A DNA stretch of 64,000 nucleotides, from assembly GCF_011759375.1 (NCBI RefSeq), contig NZ_JAARML010000002.1, forward strand, positions 1,116,001 to 1,180,000, given 5' to 3'. This document shows positions 1 through 9,351 of the stretch, in pieces. The DNA comes from Paraflavitalea devenefica. GTDB lineage: Bacteria; Bacteroidota; Bacteroidia; Chitinophagales; Chitinophagaceae. Position 1 is the stretch's first letter; the number at the start of each line of letters is the position of its first letter. A program made the translations under genes and the position numbers. The notes below the pieces were generated by a model. It had not been told where the DNA came from and did not search any database. It saw only the letters and a list, made by a program, of their open reading frames with translations.

Positions 1-420
1 GGTTTACTGCGCCATTCCCTGTTGGCCTGGCAACAGCTGGCGTCATTTCAATGTCGCCGCCATCAATTTCCCAGGCAGGCTGTCGACCCCCATGAAAAAG
101 TGAGGGCCATGTATCGCATTATTTTAGGGGTCGATACCACCCGCAGTGATTTTATGTTTTGTGAGGACTACATTATTTATGACATCTATCTGCCAACCCT
201 CCACTATCAAAATGATGTTGGTTTACTCGCCCGAGCCAAAGCGATGCAGGTACTTTCGCAGTGGTATATATTCAGCGATCTACCATCACCCATGAAATAT
301 GCCAAGTGGAATTTTTTCGATCGAACCAATGAGGGTCCCGGCAAACAGGTAGGGTATAATCATCAAAGCAAAACATTTAAATCCGGGCAGGTGAAATGGC
401 CAGCGACTATCAGGCTTTAG
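1..420 (+). CDS. C-terminal part of an unknown protein, cut by window edge
   Basis: The frame is open from the first base, so this is probably the end of a gene that begins before the window; an internal TTG at 22 is only a nominal start. The visible 139 residues are hydrophilic and aromatic-rich, with no motif I recognise and no membrane segment. Its stop overlaps the last bases of a convergent small ORF by 4 nt. The next plus-strand gene starts about 400 bases later. No function can be given. Confidence 0.45.
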   Translation, partial: GLLRHSLLAWQQLASFQCRRHQFPRQAVDPHEKVRAMYRIILGVDTTRSDFMFCEDYIIYDIYLPTLHYQNDVGLLARAKAMQVLSQWYIFSDLPSPMKYAKWNFFDRTNEGPGKQVGYNHQSKTFKSGQVKWPATIRL

Positions 421-803
421 CGGGAAGGCTGCCGGGATATGAGATAGGTAATTAGTTCTGCAGTGACCGTTTTTGTTTTAACAGGGCAAGCGTACCAACC
501 CTGGCGTTGTCCTTGTAAATAAGGAATTGTTTGGTGGTAAACCAACCGTCTGATGGTTGATTGCAGCCGTTCCGATGTGGTAATAGTTGGCCACATTGCT
601 TTCACCGCGCCAAAGACGGAAATGGTTAAACAAAGTGGTACGTAATTGTAAGCATAGACAGGTGGAATATGGGGATAGGGGAGAGCATCGGTCGCCACTT
701 CCGATGCACCACTTAACACGGCATCGATGAGAAGGTAGGTCCCCATGAAGTACGGCTGGAAGCCCGATTCGAAAGATGGTTGGTTAATGTTATCCCATTG
801 CAT
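417..803 (-). CDS. Hypothetical small protein, possibly membrane-associated
   Basis: A 128-residue open frame fills the gap between the plus-strand gene ending at 420 and the divergent gene starting at 835. Two stretches are moderately hydrophobic (about residues 16-35 and 54-72) and could touch the membrane. The tail is basic. I recognise no family. It may be spurious; the main support is that it occupies an otherwise empty gap with a sensible divergent layout. Confidence 0.3.
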   Translation of the reverse strand: MQWDNINQPSFESGFQPYFMGTYLLIDAVLSGASEVATDALPYPHIPPVYAYNYVPLCLTISVFGAVKAMWPTITTSERLQSTIRRLVYHQTIPYLQGQRQGWYACPVKTKTVTAELITYLISRQPSR

Positions 804-834
804 GGTCTAACAAATATATTAACTGAAATAAATT

Positions 835-1986
835 ATGGCACTATTTATTTACGCAAGTGAAATTAGTATTCCAGTAACACAACCGGACCAGACTGAAGCG
901 ATCACCGGGGTGGGGGCCCTGCTAACACGTGATCCTATTGAACCTTTAGTGATATCGGACTCCCTGAAATTATTAACTACGCAAATAATGGAAGAAGGCA
1001 AACCTGTTGATAAAGCATCGGAACGTGGCTTTTTTCTGCCGATGGAGGATAGCGATATTGCCAGAACGCATTTACTGTTGACCATCAACGACCATGTTAA
1101 AGGCCTGTTTATGGTCACATTTTTTGATCAGCCACCTTCACCCACCGGGCGAAGTGAACGCATCCTTTTTCAGTTCCTAAACACTATTGCCGCACGTGTG
1201 ATTGCCAGCGAACCAACCGTGAACATTCAACTATTAGGGCCATTGGATCCGGAGATGGATCTGAAAAAATTCAATGAACACCTGTTAGGTATCATTCTCG
1301 CCACCCAGCCCAACCATGCCGGTGAAAAAACTTTTTATCCTTTGATATGTCTCGAATCTGGCACCCAGGAGCAACCCGGTCACCAGGTGCTCAATCTTCT
1401 GTTGTGGGCCGCCGCCAATACCCGCATGCCTGAACCTGACAGGACCTGGCAGGATAGCATCATCTTTGGTGCAAATGATTTCATCTCAGATGGGGAGGCC
1501 ATAACCTATCATTATTCTCTTAACGTCCCCGTAGATCATTTTGTGCGGCCCTATCCTTTTCAAATCAAAACGAACCTTTCTATAGACAATGGCATCCTTG
1601 GTCTGGCCATCATTGAACGTTGCTACCGTCATCTTAAACCCGCACAATTTAGCCTTGACAATCCTTACCTTGCCGCGCCATGCCTGTCCATTATCAAAAG
1701 CCTGGCAAATGCCGGTAAAACGCTTGACAATGACCTGCTGGCCAAAATGGTCAGTACCTTTTTAGGGGTGTTTGATAACCTGCCGGTATATAATGAATGG
1801 TCTGATTCCAAAGATGCCTGGGAGGACTGGTTACTGGCCAAGGAAGTGGCAATTCGACTTGGCCCCGGCAACCCGGGCGCATTTGAGCAACTGGTAGAGG
1901 CTTATAACGGTTGGCGGGAAAACATCCTCCTCCACCAGTATAAAGAGTGGTGCAGACTGATGCGCATAGCCCCCGGCGGCGCGTGA
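835..1986 (+). CDS. Hypothetical protein, 383 residues
   Basis: A long, well-formed soluble protein with balanced composition and no signal peptide or membrane helix. It ends in a tryptophan-rich helical stretch (about residues 330-375). I recognise no domain. The start at 835 is the first in-frame ATG, 31 bases from the divergent start at 803, which leaves room for a shared promoter region. It resembles other large orphan proteins of this accessory region in style (see 25507), but I could see no clear homology between them. Confidence 0.7.
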   Translation: MALFIYASEISIPVTQPDQTEAITGVGALLTRDPIEPLVISDSLKLLTTQIMEEGKPVDKASERGFFLPMEDSDIARTHLLLTINDHVKGLFMVTFFDQPPSPTGRSERILFQFLNTIAARVIASEPTVNIQLLGPLDPEMDLKKFNEHLLGIILATQPNHAGEKTFYPLICLESGTQEQPGHQVLNLLLWAAANTRMPEPDRTWQDSIIFGANDFISDGEAITYHYSLNVPVDHFVRPYPFQIKTNLSIDNGILGLAIIERCYRHLKPAQFSLDNPYLAAPCLSIIKSLANAGKTLDNDLLAKMVSTFLGVFDNLPVYNEWSDSKDAWEDWLLAKEVAIRLGPGNPGAFEQLVEAYNGWRENILLHQYKEWCRLMRIAPGGA

Positions 1987-2270
1987 AGACCAGAAAAATA
2001 CACCGATCCGGTGACAGTTATATTTTTTTTCTTCCGTTTTGTTAAATGAGCGCATAAACTCAAGGGTATTATGAAAAAGTAATAGACGCTATGCTATATT
2101 CTTTAAGCACAATCGCCATCGGAGCCAATCACCCTTCAAAGGTAAACCTACTTTTGCCACCGAAGCGTGGACTGGTGAATTATCTTGAGGAAAGGAATAT
2201 TTTGGAGTACTACTTCAGCGGTTAAACTTGCCGTATCCAGATGAATGGTGCATACCGCCTGGCTGTTTTT

Positions 2271-3080
2271 TTATCGAGGTTTGCGCTTTTGATGATTGGG
2301 TTTGTCGGATGGAACAGTACGCCGGTTGCCATCCCTTCTTGCCCGGTTTTCCTTAATGAGCTGATGGATACCCAAAGATCGCCAGGAAACTTCAGTAGCA
2401 TGCCACTCCATGACAACCGGCCTAAATCGCAGTGTTTCCATGATGTCCCAGCCATTGTCTCTTGCCCAACCGTAAGGATCGAGAATTTCGGGGATGGGAA
2501 ATCGCATGGGAAATACACCTTTTGGAACCTGCAGTATCTCTTTCAAATCTACTTCTTTGCATTGCCGTTGGGCAGGATCAAATGGGATCAAGTAGTAGTC
2601 TGGGTTTTTAGGATCTATCAAATCCGCAATGTCATCAAAATAAATTCCTTCCAAGGGATAGCCCTTGGGCTCTATCCGGCCTAGGTGGTAGTTCACAAAA
2701 AACGGGACATCCCGCAGAAAAAGCCAAGGCTGCTGCCCCTTTACGATTCGCAGGTCCAGTGCCTCCGCACTATTGACAATGTAAACATCGGACATACTCC
2801 TGACTTCCTCCACCGATTTACCATACTGACGTGCCATGCCTTCAGGATCTAGGGTGCCCAATGCAGGCAGGATGATGTGGTGCAAGGATCGGTTGGTCAG
2901 ATCGATGGTCTTGGCGGCCATATTGTAATTGAAATGATACACATTCTCATACGCATCGTAATGTGTATCACATAACCGGATGATATTACGGGGATTATCT
3001 GCCTGCTGCAATTGATCTTTGGCTATGTCGATCAAAAAAGTAGTCCCCTTCAGGTCTGCCGTTTTTAAATTTTCATTCAT
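2271..3080 (-). CDS. Hypothetical protein, 269 residues
   Basis: Cytosolic-looking protein of unknown family. The first 220 residues are mixed alpha/beta in composition with many aspartates and tyrosines. The last 30 residues are strongly basic (R/K-rich), as in proteins that touch nucleic acid, but no binding motif is visible. It is followed downstream on the same strand by nothing for 280 bases and preceded by the lipoprotein gene ending at 3208, about 130 bases away. Opposite-strand ORFs in this stretch are shadows. Confidence 0.65.
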   Translation of the reverse strand: MNENLKTADLKGTTFLIDIAKDQLQQADNPRNIIRLCDTHYDAYENVYHFNYNMAAKTIDLTNRSLHHIILPALGTLDPEGMARQYGKSVEEVRSMSDVYIVNSAEALDLRIVKGQQPWLFLRDVPFFVNYHLGRIEPKGYPLEGIYFDDIADLIDPKNPDYYLIPFDPAQRQCKEVDLKEILQVPKGVFPMRFPIPEILDPYGWARDNGWDIMETLRFRPVVMEWHATEVSWRSLGIHQLIKENRARRDGNRRTVPSDKPNHQKRKPR

Positions 3081-3207
3081 ATAGAACTGTTACAGGTGGC
3101 GATTGTTTCCTTGTTTGTTTGACACTGCCCAAAATTCGCTTTTGGTAAGATCCCGGCGGCAGTTGGTCGCGCGCCGGGATAATGATCGATGGTGCAGATA
3201 GGCCAAC

Positions 3208-4572
3208 TCAGTTACAGTCGCCCGTATTGGTTGGAGCATGGGACGGACCAAACGTTGCACCTGTCAGCTTTCGCAGGTCTTCTCCGAACGCCCCAGGGTT
3301 AGCGCCCCGTCCAATGATCCACCAGCCTTCTGTTCGCGGCAGCGTTGTCCCCGCGGCTCTGGCTACATCCAGCACGAAGTCGACACAATTGTATCTTTCC
3401 ATATCATAGACTGCATTGAATTGCAAAATGGCATTGATGCTTCCGGCCAAAGCTTCCGCATTAACCGGGATGGCATACGATACATCGTAGGCGCGACCCT
3501 GGTCATTTCCGAGGATACTAACGGATGAGGTCCGAGAAAAGGGATTAACTGATTGCGCTGGGTAAAAACCCATCGTTCTGCGGATGGCATGGCCATCCAA
3601 GGTTTGTTCGATGGTCAGGAAAGCATGACCAATGCCACCAAGGATAGTAATGGGCTCATCAGAACCACGTGCCGGTTGATCGGCATAGACAGTGAGCGTG
3701 GCAGGCTTGCTTAGATCGAAGCAGGACAGATATTGCGCTGCGTCACTAATGCTGGTGGAGGGTGGGGCAAGGATGGTAGGTGCCGGTTCCGGCTCAGGTA
3801 TCACCGGACTACCACCGCCGCCTGGGGAAGCTGGTGCTTCCGACTTATGATCAATAGCACCTCCCCAGGAGTAGTAATCATATTCAATGGTCCAACGAAT
3901 ATCGGTAATGCACTCGCTGTGATAGACAATGTTGCCAACACAGTTTCCTTGGCCATCGCCGGTGCAGGACATCCACTCATAACATACACTGTACACGCTG
4001 GCGGTCATCCTCGTAGTGACTGTTGTGGGCTCTCCTTTTGTAACCTTGATGGCATTGAACAAAATCCCTTCTCTGTTTCGCGTTTGCAACCCCCACATTG
4101 AAAAATCAAAAAGGCCCAAAAGGCGCACTGCTTGTGGTGCTTCGTCTGAACGTTCAAATACTTTCATGCGCAGGTTTTCCCCCCATTCTATGGCCAGCAC
4201 CGCCTGGGTCTGGCGAAGAGTTGTATTGACAATCGGTAGCAAACATACCAACTGCCCTGATTTTAGGGCTGTTAGCGCATGTTGCCATTGCGCTACCCCA
4301 TAAGTGCTTACGACCTTTTTGTAAAATGCCAGTGTTGGATCATCCGTTTTGATTCTTTCGGCCAGTTTAAGCAATGCTTTGTCCCCGCCAACGTAAATGT
4401 CATCTTCGGCATTTATGGGAGAATGATTTTTACGGCAGCTCCATATCAGCAGGCCGCCGGAAAGCATGACGCCCAACCAGAGCGATCCTGACAGCCCTAT
4501 AGATGAGAACTTCCTTTTTCTAATAGGTGAATGTGTACGTTGCAACATAACAATGGTGTTTGATGAATACAC
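3208..4572 (-). CDS. Lipoprotein with Cys-rich linker and C-terminal permuted papain-like domain
   Basis: An N-terminal hydrophobic helix ends in a lipobox (LIWSC, Cys46), so the protein should be lipid-anchored and exported. Residues 60-190 form an unrecognised N-domain. Residues 195-225 carry a Cys cluster (C197, C203, C211, C221), followed by a Gly/Pro linker at 249-272. The C-domain (about 280-454) has a GHAFLTIE motif (His316) before a YNCVDF motif (Cys396). His before Cys is the order of circularly permuted papain-like/NlpC folds, so a peptidase, amidase or acyl-hydrolase activity is possible. The same layout (lipobox, N-domain, Cys cluster, Gly linker, variable tail) recurs at 44960. 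I infer a polymorphic toxin-like or surface effector, but no immunity gene is evident beside it. Confidence 0.7.
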   Translation of the reverse strand: MYSSNTIVMLQRTHSPIRKRKFSSIGLSGSLWLGVMLSGGLLIWSCRKNHSPINAEDDIYVGGDKALLKLAERIKTDDPTLAFYKKVVSTYGVAQWQHALTALKSGQLVCLLPIVNTTLRQTQAVLAIEWGENLRMKVFERSDEAPQAVRLLGLFDFSMWGLQTRNREGILFNAIKVTKGEPTTVTTRMTASVYSVCYEWMSCTGDGQGNCVGNIVYHSECITDIRWTIEYDYYSWGGAIDHKSEAPASPGGGGSPVIPEPEPAPTILAPPSTSISDAAQYLSCFDLSKPATLTVYADQPARGSDEPITILGGIGHAFLTIEQTLDGHAIRRTMGFYPAQSVNPFSRTSSVSILGNDQGRAYDVSYAIPVNAEALAGSINAILQFNAVYDMERYNCVDFVLDVARAAGTTLPRTEGWWIIGRGANPGAFGEDLRKLTGATFGPSHAPTNTGDCN

Positions 4573-4757
4573 AATTTGCTAAGTGCCACTATTTGAAACT
4601 CCCAGTTTTTCCTATTTCGGGGTTATTAAACAACTGGCGGTTCGCCTAAAGAGTAATTCAGTTCATATCGGGAACTGCAGGTGGTGGACAGCGGAAAGGG
4701 CAGATCCGAAATGGAACGCTTAATGCAGCCATTATAAGTCAAAATCGGTGGAAGGGA

Positions 4758-6560
4758 TTACGGCGCAAAAGGGCCAAATTTGGCAAGGATGTCTTTCTCT
4801 ATTTGCGTAATAATTTGTGGCAGGGTCATGGTGGGGTGTTTGCGGATATAACTAAATAGCACCCACCGCATACGGTTGACCAGTATTGGAAAGGAATAGA
4901 AAAGTTTAACCTTGGCCCGATCATGGGAGTAACCGGTATGTATATCTGCGTTGCGCAACTCATAGGCCTCCTCCAATAAGGAATAGTAATGCTGACGGAT
5001 TCGCTGCAGTCGCTGTTTGGTAAGGCGATCCACCATCTGCTGATAGGCCTGTTTAAAGAAGATACTTTGAATTTTTTTTGCCAGCCCTTTTAGATTGGTG
5101 GCTCTTTTCACATACGCGACCTGTTCCTCAAAGGTGATGCCCAGATCATTGGCGTTGGAGTTAAAATGATCAATTATGTTTTTGAGATAAGATGAAAGCC
5201 GACTGGTCCGGAAGGTTTTTTCATCGAGTAAAATGGCTCCACTTAGAAATTTTTTTGCCTTTCCCTTGCCAAGCATCACCTCCAAGTATCGCCAAAGTTC
5301 AGCGGTTTGTTCCCGGTATCTGGCATCGACATAAATATCCTCGTATTGCAGGAACGCGGATTCGGAGGCAAAGTTCTTTCCGGCGAAAAATTGATACGCA
5401 TTATCCTCCAGCACTTTAATATCAAAGTCCTGTAACGTAAATGGCTGGCCCAGCCCCTTTAGACTATAGCCATAATTTACCCGATCTGTACTGAAAAAAT
5501 AATTGGCGGTATTTAAACGCACGCCCCGATCCAACACTTTATTGATGTAATTGATCGTTCTAACCGCATGGACAGTCGCTAACATGTGCGCAGTGGATGC
5601 TTTTACACTATTCACTTTCACCTCACAGACAGCGATATTTCTTTTGGAAAGGAAGCCTTTGATAGCTGGATCTTTTGATTTGGCGAGCCTGGCCCGCAGC
5701 CCTTTCATGGCAAAATTGCTAGGCGAACAGACCAGGCAGTTACCATAGATAAAAGTGTCTTTTTTGTTTAGTATCAGGTCCTCCACGGTGTATGCGACAT
5801 ACCAACCCTGATCGGGTTGCTGATAAAAATCAATGATGGCTTTTAGTGTTTTGTATACATCCTTTGTAGCGAAATACTGCTGCTTTTCTTCATCCGTTTT
5901 AATATGGGGTGGATAGTGAAAATCCCTATAATCCTTGCCCATGATCTCATTAAACAATACACGGACTTCCTCTTTACTTTTTCTGCGGAAGATCAGCTCG
6001 GTTGCAATGATTTGCGTATAAAAAGTAATTCCCTTTACATGTTCCTCGGGGGAATGCTCGCAAAGTACCTGGGTGATAATCTGATCACAGGCAGACTCCA
6101 TCATTTGCTGGGACAGTTCCAGTTGCAATGCCTGGAAGACAGCGAGCAGTTGTGGCGCCTGCAGCTTAATGTAGTTATGGCCTCCGCCCGCTGCCACCCA
6201 AGCTTCCAGGGCTTGGCGCACCGGTTGATAGGCAGGGAATTTCCGGGTGTAGGATGGGGGATAGGCTAGCAACTTCTCCGCATGATTTTTTAGATAGATG
6301 ATGCACTGGTGGTTATTTACATTAGTCTGCAACTGAAAAATGAATTTCTCCGTGTGACTAAGTGGATTGTCCAACTCTAATCCAGCCATCAGGCCACTGA
6401 AATGCAGAAAGTAATTAAAATAGTCCACGAAAAAATTGAGCTTTTGCTCTTTATCGGGATATTTCGGAAGCCTTACCCGGTTAATTCCGCCCATTATGCG
6501 CTGTTTATAACTTACTAAGATAGTATAATCACCTGACCTTAGCAGATCTATGGCGTACAT
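4758..6560 (-). CDS. Large protein with C-terminal HEPN-like RNase motif (ApeA-like)
   Basis: About 600 residues if the ATG at 6560 is used. This start avoids an 88-base overlap with the upstream FecR-like gene; the open frame extends to 6659. Most of the protein is an unrecognised alpha/beta and helical region. Near residues 500-590 lies a helical segment with the motif RNADIH (R536-x4-H541), matching the R-x4-6-H signature of HEPN ribonucleases, followed by a long helix. This arrangement recalls Apea-like HEPN proteins, which act in abortive anti-phage defence. Neighbours include a methyltransferase and a GmrSD-like nuclease, which fits a defence setting. The HEPN call rests on one motif and predicted helicity; the large N-terminal part would be the sensor. 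Confidence 0.55.
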   Translation of the reverse strand: MYAIDLLRSGDYTILVSYKQRIMGGINRVRLPKYPDKEQKLNFFVDYFNYFLHFSGLMAGLELDNPLSHTEKFIFQLQTNVNNHQCIIYLKNHAEKLLAYPPSYTRKFPAYQPVRQALEAWVAAGGGHNYIKLQAPQLLAVFQALQLELSQQMMESACDQIITQVLCEHSPEEHVKGITFYTQIIATELIFRRKSKEEVRVLFNEIMGKDYRDFHYPPHIKTDEEKQQYFATKDVYKTLKAIIDFYQQPDQGWYVAYTVEDLILNKKDTFIYGNCLVCSPSNFAMKGLRARLAKSKDPAIKGFLSKRNIAVCEVKVNSVKASTAHMLATVHAVRTINYINKVLDRGVRLNTANYFFSTDRVNYGYSLKGLGQPFTLQDFDIKVLEDNAYQFFAGKNFASESAFLQYEDIYVDARYREQTAELWRYLEVMLGKGKAKKFLSGAILLDEKTFRTSRLSSYLKNIIDHFNSNANDLGITFEEQVAYVKRATNLKGLAKKIQSIFFKQAYQQMVDRLTKQRLQRIRQHYYSLLEEAYELRNADIHTGYSHDRAKVKLFYSFPILVNRMRWVLFSYIRKHPTMTLPQIITQIEKDILAKFGPFAP

Positions 6561-6570
6561 TGTGTTTTGG

Positions 6571-7293
6571 TCACCGGCAGGCCTGCGTGGTTGTTTCTTT
6601 TTTATAACATGTGAGGACATTACCTTCCAAAGTGTAACACAGATAATTGTCACACACACGAATATACTTTATGACATCGGATACCTTTGCTCTGCGCAAC
6701 GTCAGCCAACCATGGAGCCTGCAGTCTAAAGTGTCCTTGTAAATGACCGAAAGACCGAAATACCTGCCCACCTCGTTGATTATTTGGAACAAAGGCCTGC
6801 TTTCATACACTATCCGCTCCTTGATGAAAGCGGTATCGTTGGTAAAACGATCAACCCCAAGGTATCTTACTGAATTGGTGATGACCAGGGCGGATGTATC
6901 TGAAACCCGATAGAGGGCATCTTTGACCCGGACCTGCAGCGTCCCTTTGGTGGTTGAAATCTTGGTTTCCCGGTCTTCGGGGAAGTTGGACAGGAAAACA
7001 TCGGTATTGGAAGTTAGGGTGAAACGATTAGCCCCATGCGAGATGACCGTTAAGTAATGATCGCGAGTCCTGTCGTGATTGATCTTTAGAAACCCACTCC
7101 CTGAAAGCGCCAGGCTGCCTGTAGGCAAAGATGCGGAAAACGTAGCTGAGCTTCCTGGCTGTAACCAGAGGGTGCTGCCTTCGGGCAGGATAAACTTCAT
7201 TGCCGGCTGGCCTTTGGGGGCTATATATGTCTGCGCGATTATCTGCCATGTACAGGTAAGGAAAAGCAGGTTAAACATCAATGCATGTTTCAT
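6571..7293 (-). CDS. Secreted FecR/DUF4974-like protein without membrane anchor
   Basis: Start chosen at 7293, where MKHALMFNLLFLTCTWQIIAQ forms a signal peptide. The body (about residues 30-160) has the FecR beta-rich pattern (PEGSTLWLQPGSSATF, then short strands). Residues 165-235 match the STN/DUF4974 tail (PLFQIINEVGRYFGLSVIYKD). Normal FecR anti-sigma proteins have a cytoplasmic sigma-binding N-domain and one membrane helix; both are missing here, so it cannot act as a classical anti-sigma factor by itself. It lies 10 bases upstream of the HEPN-motif gene on the same strand and may be co-transcribed with it. Confidence 0.65.
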   Translation of the reverse strand: MKHALMFNLLFLTCTWQIIAQTYIAPKGQPAMKFILPEGSTLWLQPGSSATFSASLPTGSLALSGSGFLKINHDRTRDHYLTVISHGANRFTLTSNTDVFLSNFPEDRETKISTTKGTLQVRVKDALYRVSDTSALVITNSVRYLGVDRFTNDTAFIKERIVYESRPLFQIINEVGRYFGLSVIYKDTLDCRLHGWLTLRRAKVSDVIKYIRVCDNYLCYTLEGNVLTCYKKETTTQACR

Positions 7294-7527
7294 AATATCG
7301 GTGGTTTTAATGAATGGATGAATCGTTCTATTGTTGGGTAAAGCAGGGCAATGCATAATTGTATTTTATGTAAAACGGCCATATCCCGATTTGATCATCG
7401 ATGAAAGGAAACTTTATTTTAGATTTATTTTTCCGCGCAGGGGTACTTTTGATGGAATATAACTTTGAAGGCTATGCGGAATTATTTAACCCGGATTGTC
7501 CCTTATCACCCAGCATGGTATATACCT

Positions 7528-8598
7528 TTATATTTTTGGGGTATACCAGTCCTCAACCGGGGAGGGCATAAACATACCAAGGTCCTTTTTTAACCGGGAG
7601 ACAGCCATCTCCACATAGGAGGGGTTCAATTCAAAACCTATAAAAGTTCGCTGGTGCGAGGCCGCGGCGATGGCGGTAGTACCCGCTCCCATAAAGGGAT
7701 CCAGGATCAAATCTCCAGGTTTACTACCCGCCAGAATGCACAGCGTCGGAATTTCAAGCGGGAAGGCAGCGAAATGTTTTTCCTTCAGGGGGCGGGTGGA
7801 GACTTTCCAGACTGTGCGCCGATTGGCCATTTTAGGCTGAGCACCCTCCACAGCTTTCTCCTTCCACCGGGCATTAAACCCCTTGTGACGCGGGCCATGT
7901 TGGTCCTGTTTGTTATCACGGGGGCTGAGCAGTGTATGTTTTCGCCCGCCTGGCACACCTTCCACATATTTGTGATTTTCTCCCATCCCACGTTCCATCC
8001 TGGCTGCAGAACTGTCCAGGACCGGTGTTTTGATGGCATCGGCGTCATAGTAATATTGCGAATTACGGGAAAACATGAATATCTGTTCATGGTTGCGGGT
8101 ACAGCGATCGGATATACTTTCCGGCATACAGTTGGGCTTGGCCCAAATAATTTCCTGCCGCAGAAACCAGCCTTTCTCTCGTAATGCAAAAGCCACCGCC
8201 CAGGGGATGCCAATGAGATCCTTTGGCTTCAACACCGGATGCTTCCCAGTGGTTGGCTTGCTGAAGCGGCTTTTTTCGCTGGAAGGCTTGCCAAACTCTT
8301 TGTGACGGGCCTGGTATTCCGGGTTATTGCCCGCTTTGCCACTTCCCCAGTATCCATCCCCTAAATTGAGCCATAATACCCCATCAGGACGTAACACCCT
8401 TTTGACCTCCTGAAAGACTTCTACCATCCTGGCAACATATTCCTCCGGCGAAGACTCCAAACCAAACTGGCCCTCCATTCCATAATCCCGCTGATGGAAA
8501 TATGGTGGGCTGCTGACACAACACTGTACGCAATCGTCAGGTAACTGGCGCAACCCTTGCAAACAATCGATGGGATGTATGGTATTAATAGCGAGCAT
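7528..8598 (-). CDS. DNA N4-cytosine/N6-adenine methyltransferase, beta class
   Basis: 356 residues with the catalytic motif IV SPPY at 30-33 near the N-terminus, a variable target-recognition region in the middle, and the AdoMet-binding motif I DPFMGAG at 300-306 near the C-terminus. The order IV-TRD-I is the beta class of amino-methyltransferases (PF01555 family). The S at the first position of SPPY favours N4-cytosine methylation, but N6-adenine is not excluded. The motif NEHIFMF-like segment (RNHEQIFMF, 169-177) and WxxP (IWAKP) are typical. No partner restriction gene is adjacent, so it is an orphan enzyme, as found in phages and mobile elements. It could protect against or mimic a restriction system. 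Confidence 0.88.
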   Translation of the reverse strand: MLAINTIHPIDCLQGLRQLPDDCVQCCVSSPPYFHQRDYGMEGQFGLESSPEEYVARMVEVFQEVKRVLRPDGVLWLNLGDGYWGSGKAGNNPEYQARHKEFGKPSSEKSRFSKPTTGKHPVLKPKDLIGIPWAVAFALREKGWFLRQEIIWAKPNCMPESISDRCTRNHEQIFMFSRNSQYYYDADAIKTPVLDSSAARMERGMGENHKYVEGVPGGRKHTLLSPRDNKQDQHGPRHKGFNARWKEKAVEGAQPKMANRRTVWKVSTRPLKEKHFAAFPLEIPTLCILAGSKPGDLILDPFMGAGTTAIAAASHQRTFIGFELNPSYVEMAVSRLKKDLGMFMPSPVEDWYTPKI

Positions 8599-8722
8599 GC
8601 GGCAATGAACAATCGTGGAGAGATTGGCGGGCGTGTAGCTAAAATAGCCGGTCTAAGGCACGGACTATCCAATCTTGTAATAGCTAGGATGTTTTGATTG
8701 GGTAACGTTGACTATAGATCCG

Positions 8723-9109
8723 CTATAGCCGCCTGCGCCCATCCTTACCAGGAGGGCTGCGCCTCCGGGGTTTTTTGCCCGAAGGCCCTGGTTGGGGGAC
8801 ACTTTTCTCGCCGTGGCCTGGCGAAGCCGTGCCCAGGTAATGGCTGGCGGTTTCCAATAGCGATGCTACAGAACGGTCTGGAATGATCCCCATCGCGTGT
8901 AAAATTTGCGCCTGAAACTGCAAGGCTCCATAACAGGTTTTATTGGTGGTATGACAGATATGGGAACTGGAGAAATTGGCCAGGTAGTTTCTGATCTCCG
9001 CCATTCGCTCGGCGCTTAAATGGATCGGCGTAGAGCCAAAGATGCAGGTTTTGCACATGGCCGTATTGCAGTTTTGCGGAGATAATCTGTTTTGCTGGCT
9101 GTGTTTCAT
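8723..9109 (-). CDS. Small Cys-rich protein, DUF6283-like
   Basis: 128 residues. The core has C-K-T-C followed by a Gly-Ser-Thr-Pro segment, then RMAEIRNYLANFSSSHICH and NKTCYGALQFQAQ. This resembles a small phage/mobile-element family (DUF6283-like) with CxxC, CH and C ligands that probably bind one zinc. The last 40 residues are Pro/Arg/Lys-rich and look disordered. It lies upstream of the methyltransferase on the same strand with a gap of about 125 bases. Role unknown. The family assignment is by memory of the pattern, so it is tentative. Confidence 0.5.
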   Translation of the reverse strand: MKHSQQNRLSPQNCNTAMCKTCIFGSTPIHLSAERMAEIRNYLANFSSSHICHTTNKTCYGALQFQAQILHAMGIIPDRSVASLLETASHYLGTASPGHGEKSVPQPGPSGKKPRRRSPPGKDGRRRL

Positions 9110-9351
9110 GGGGTGACCTTGGGTAGACTGTTTTTCAAGGTCGATAAAAGTAGGTAGTTGAAAAGGTAGTATGGCCTATATAGGATTGTTTGTACCTCCT
9201 TCCAGGTGGTGATGTTACATCCTGTATCTCAAAAACTACTCCATAGGAATTACTCAGATTAAATGAACATAAACATCGGCATTTTTATGGAAAGGCTATT
9301 GGACGACATTGTACCTGCCAATTGAACAGGCAGCCGAAAGAAACCGCTAAC

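Noticed and set aside
2241..2684. 147-codon plus-strand ORF
   Set aside because: It is the reverse of the 269-residue gene at 2271-3080, which has better composition.
7654..8184. 176-codon plus-strand ORF
   Set aside because: It runs antisense to the methyltransferase, which has clear catalytic motifs.
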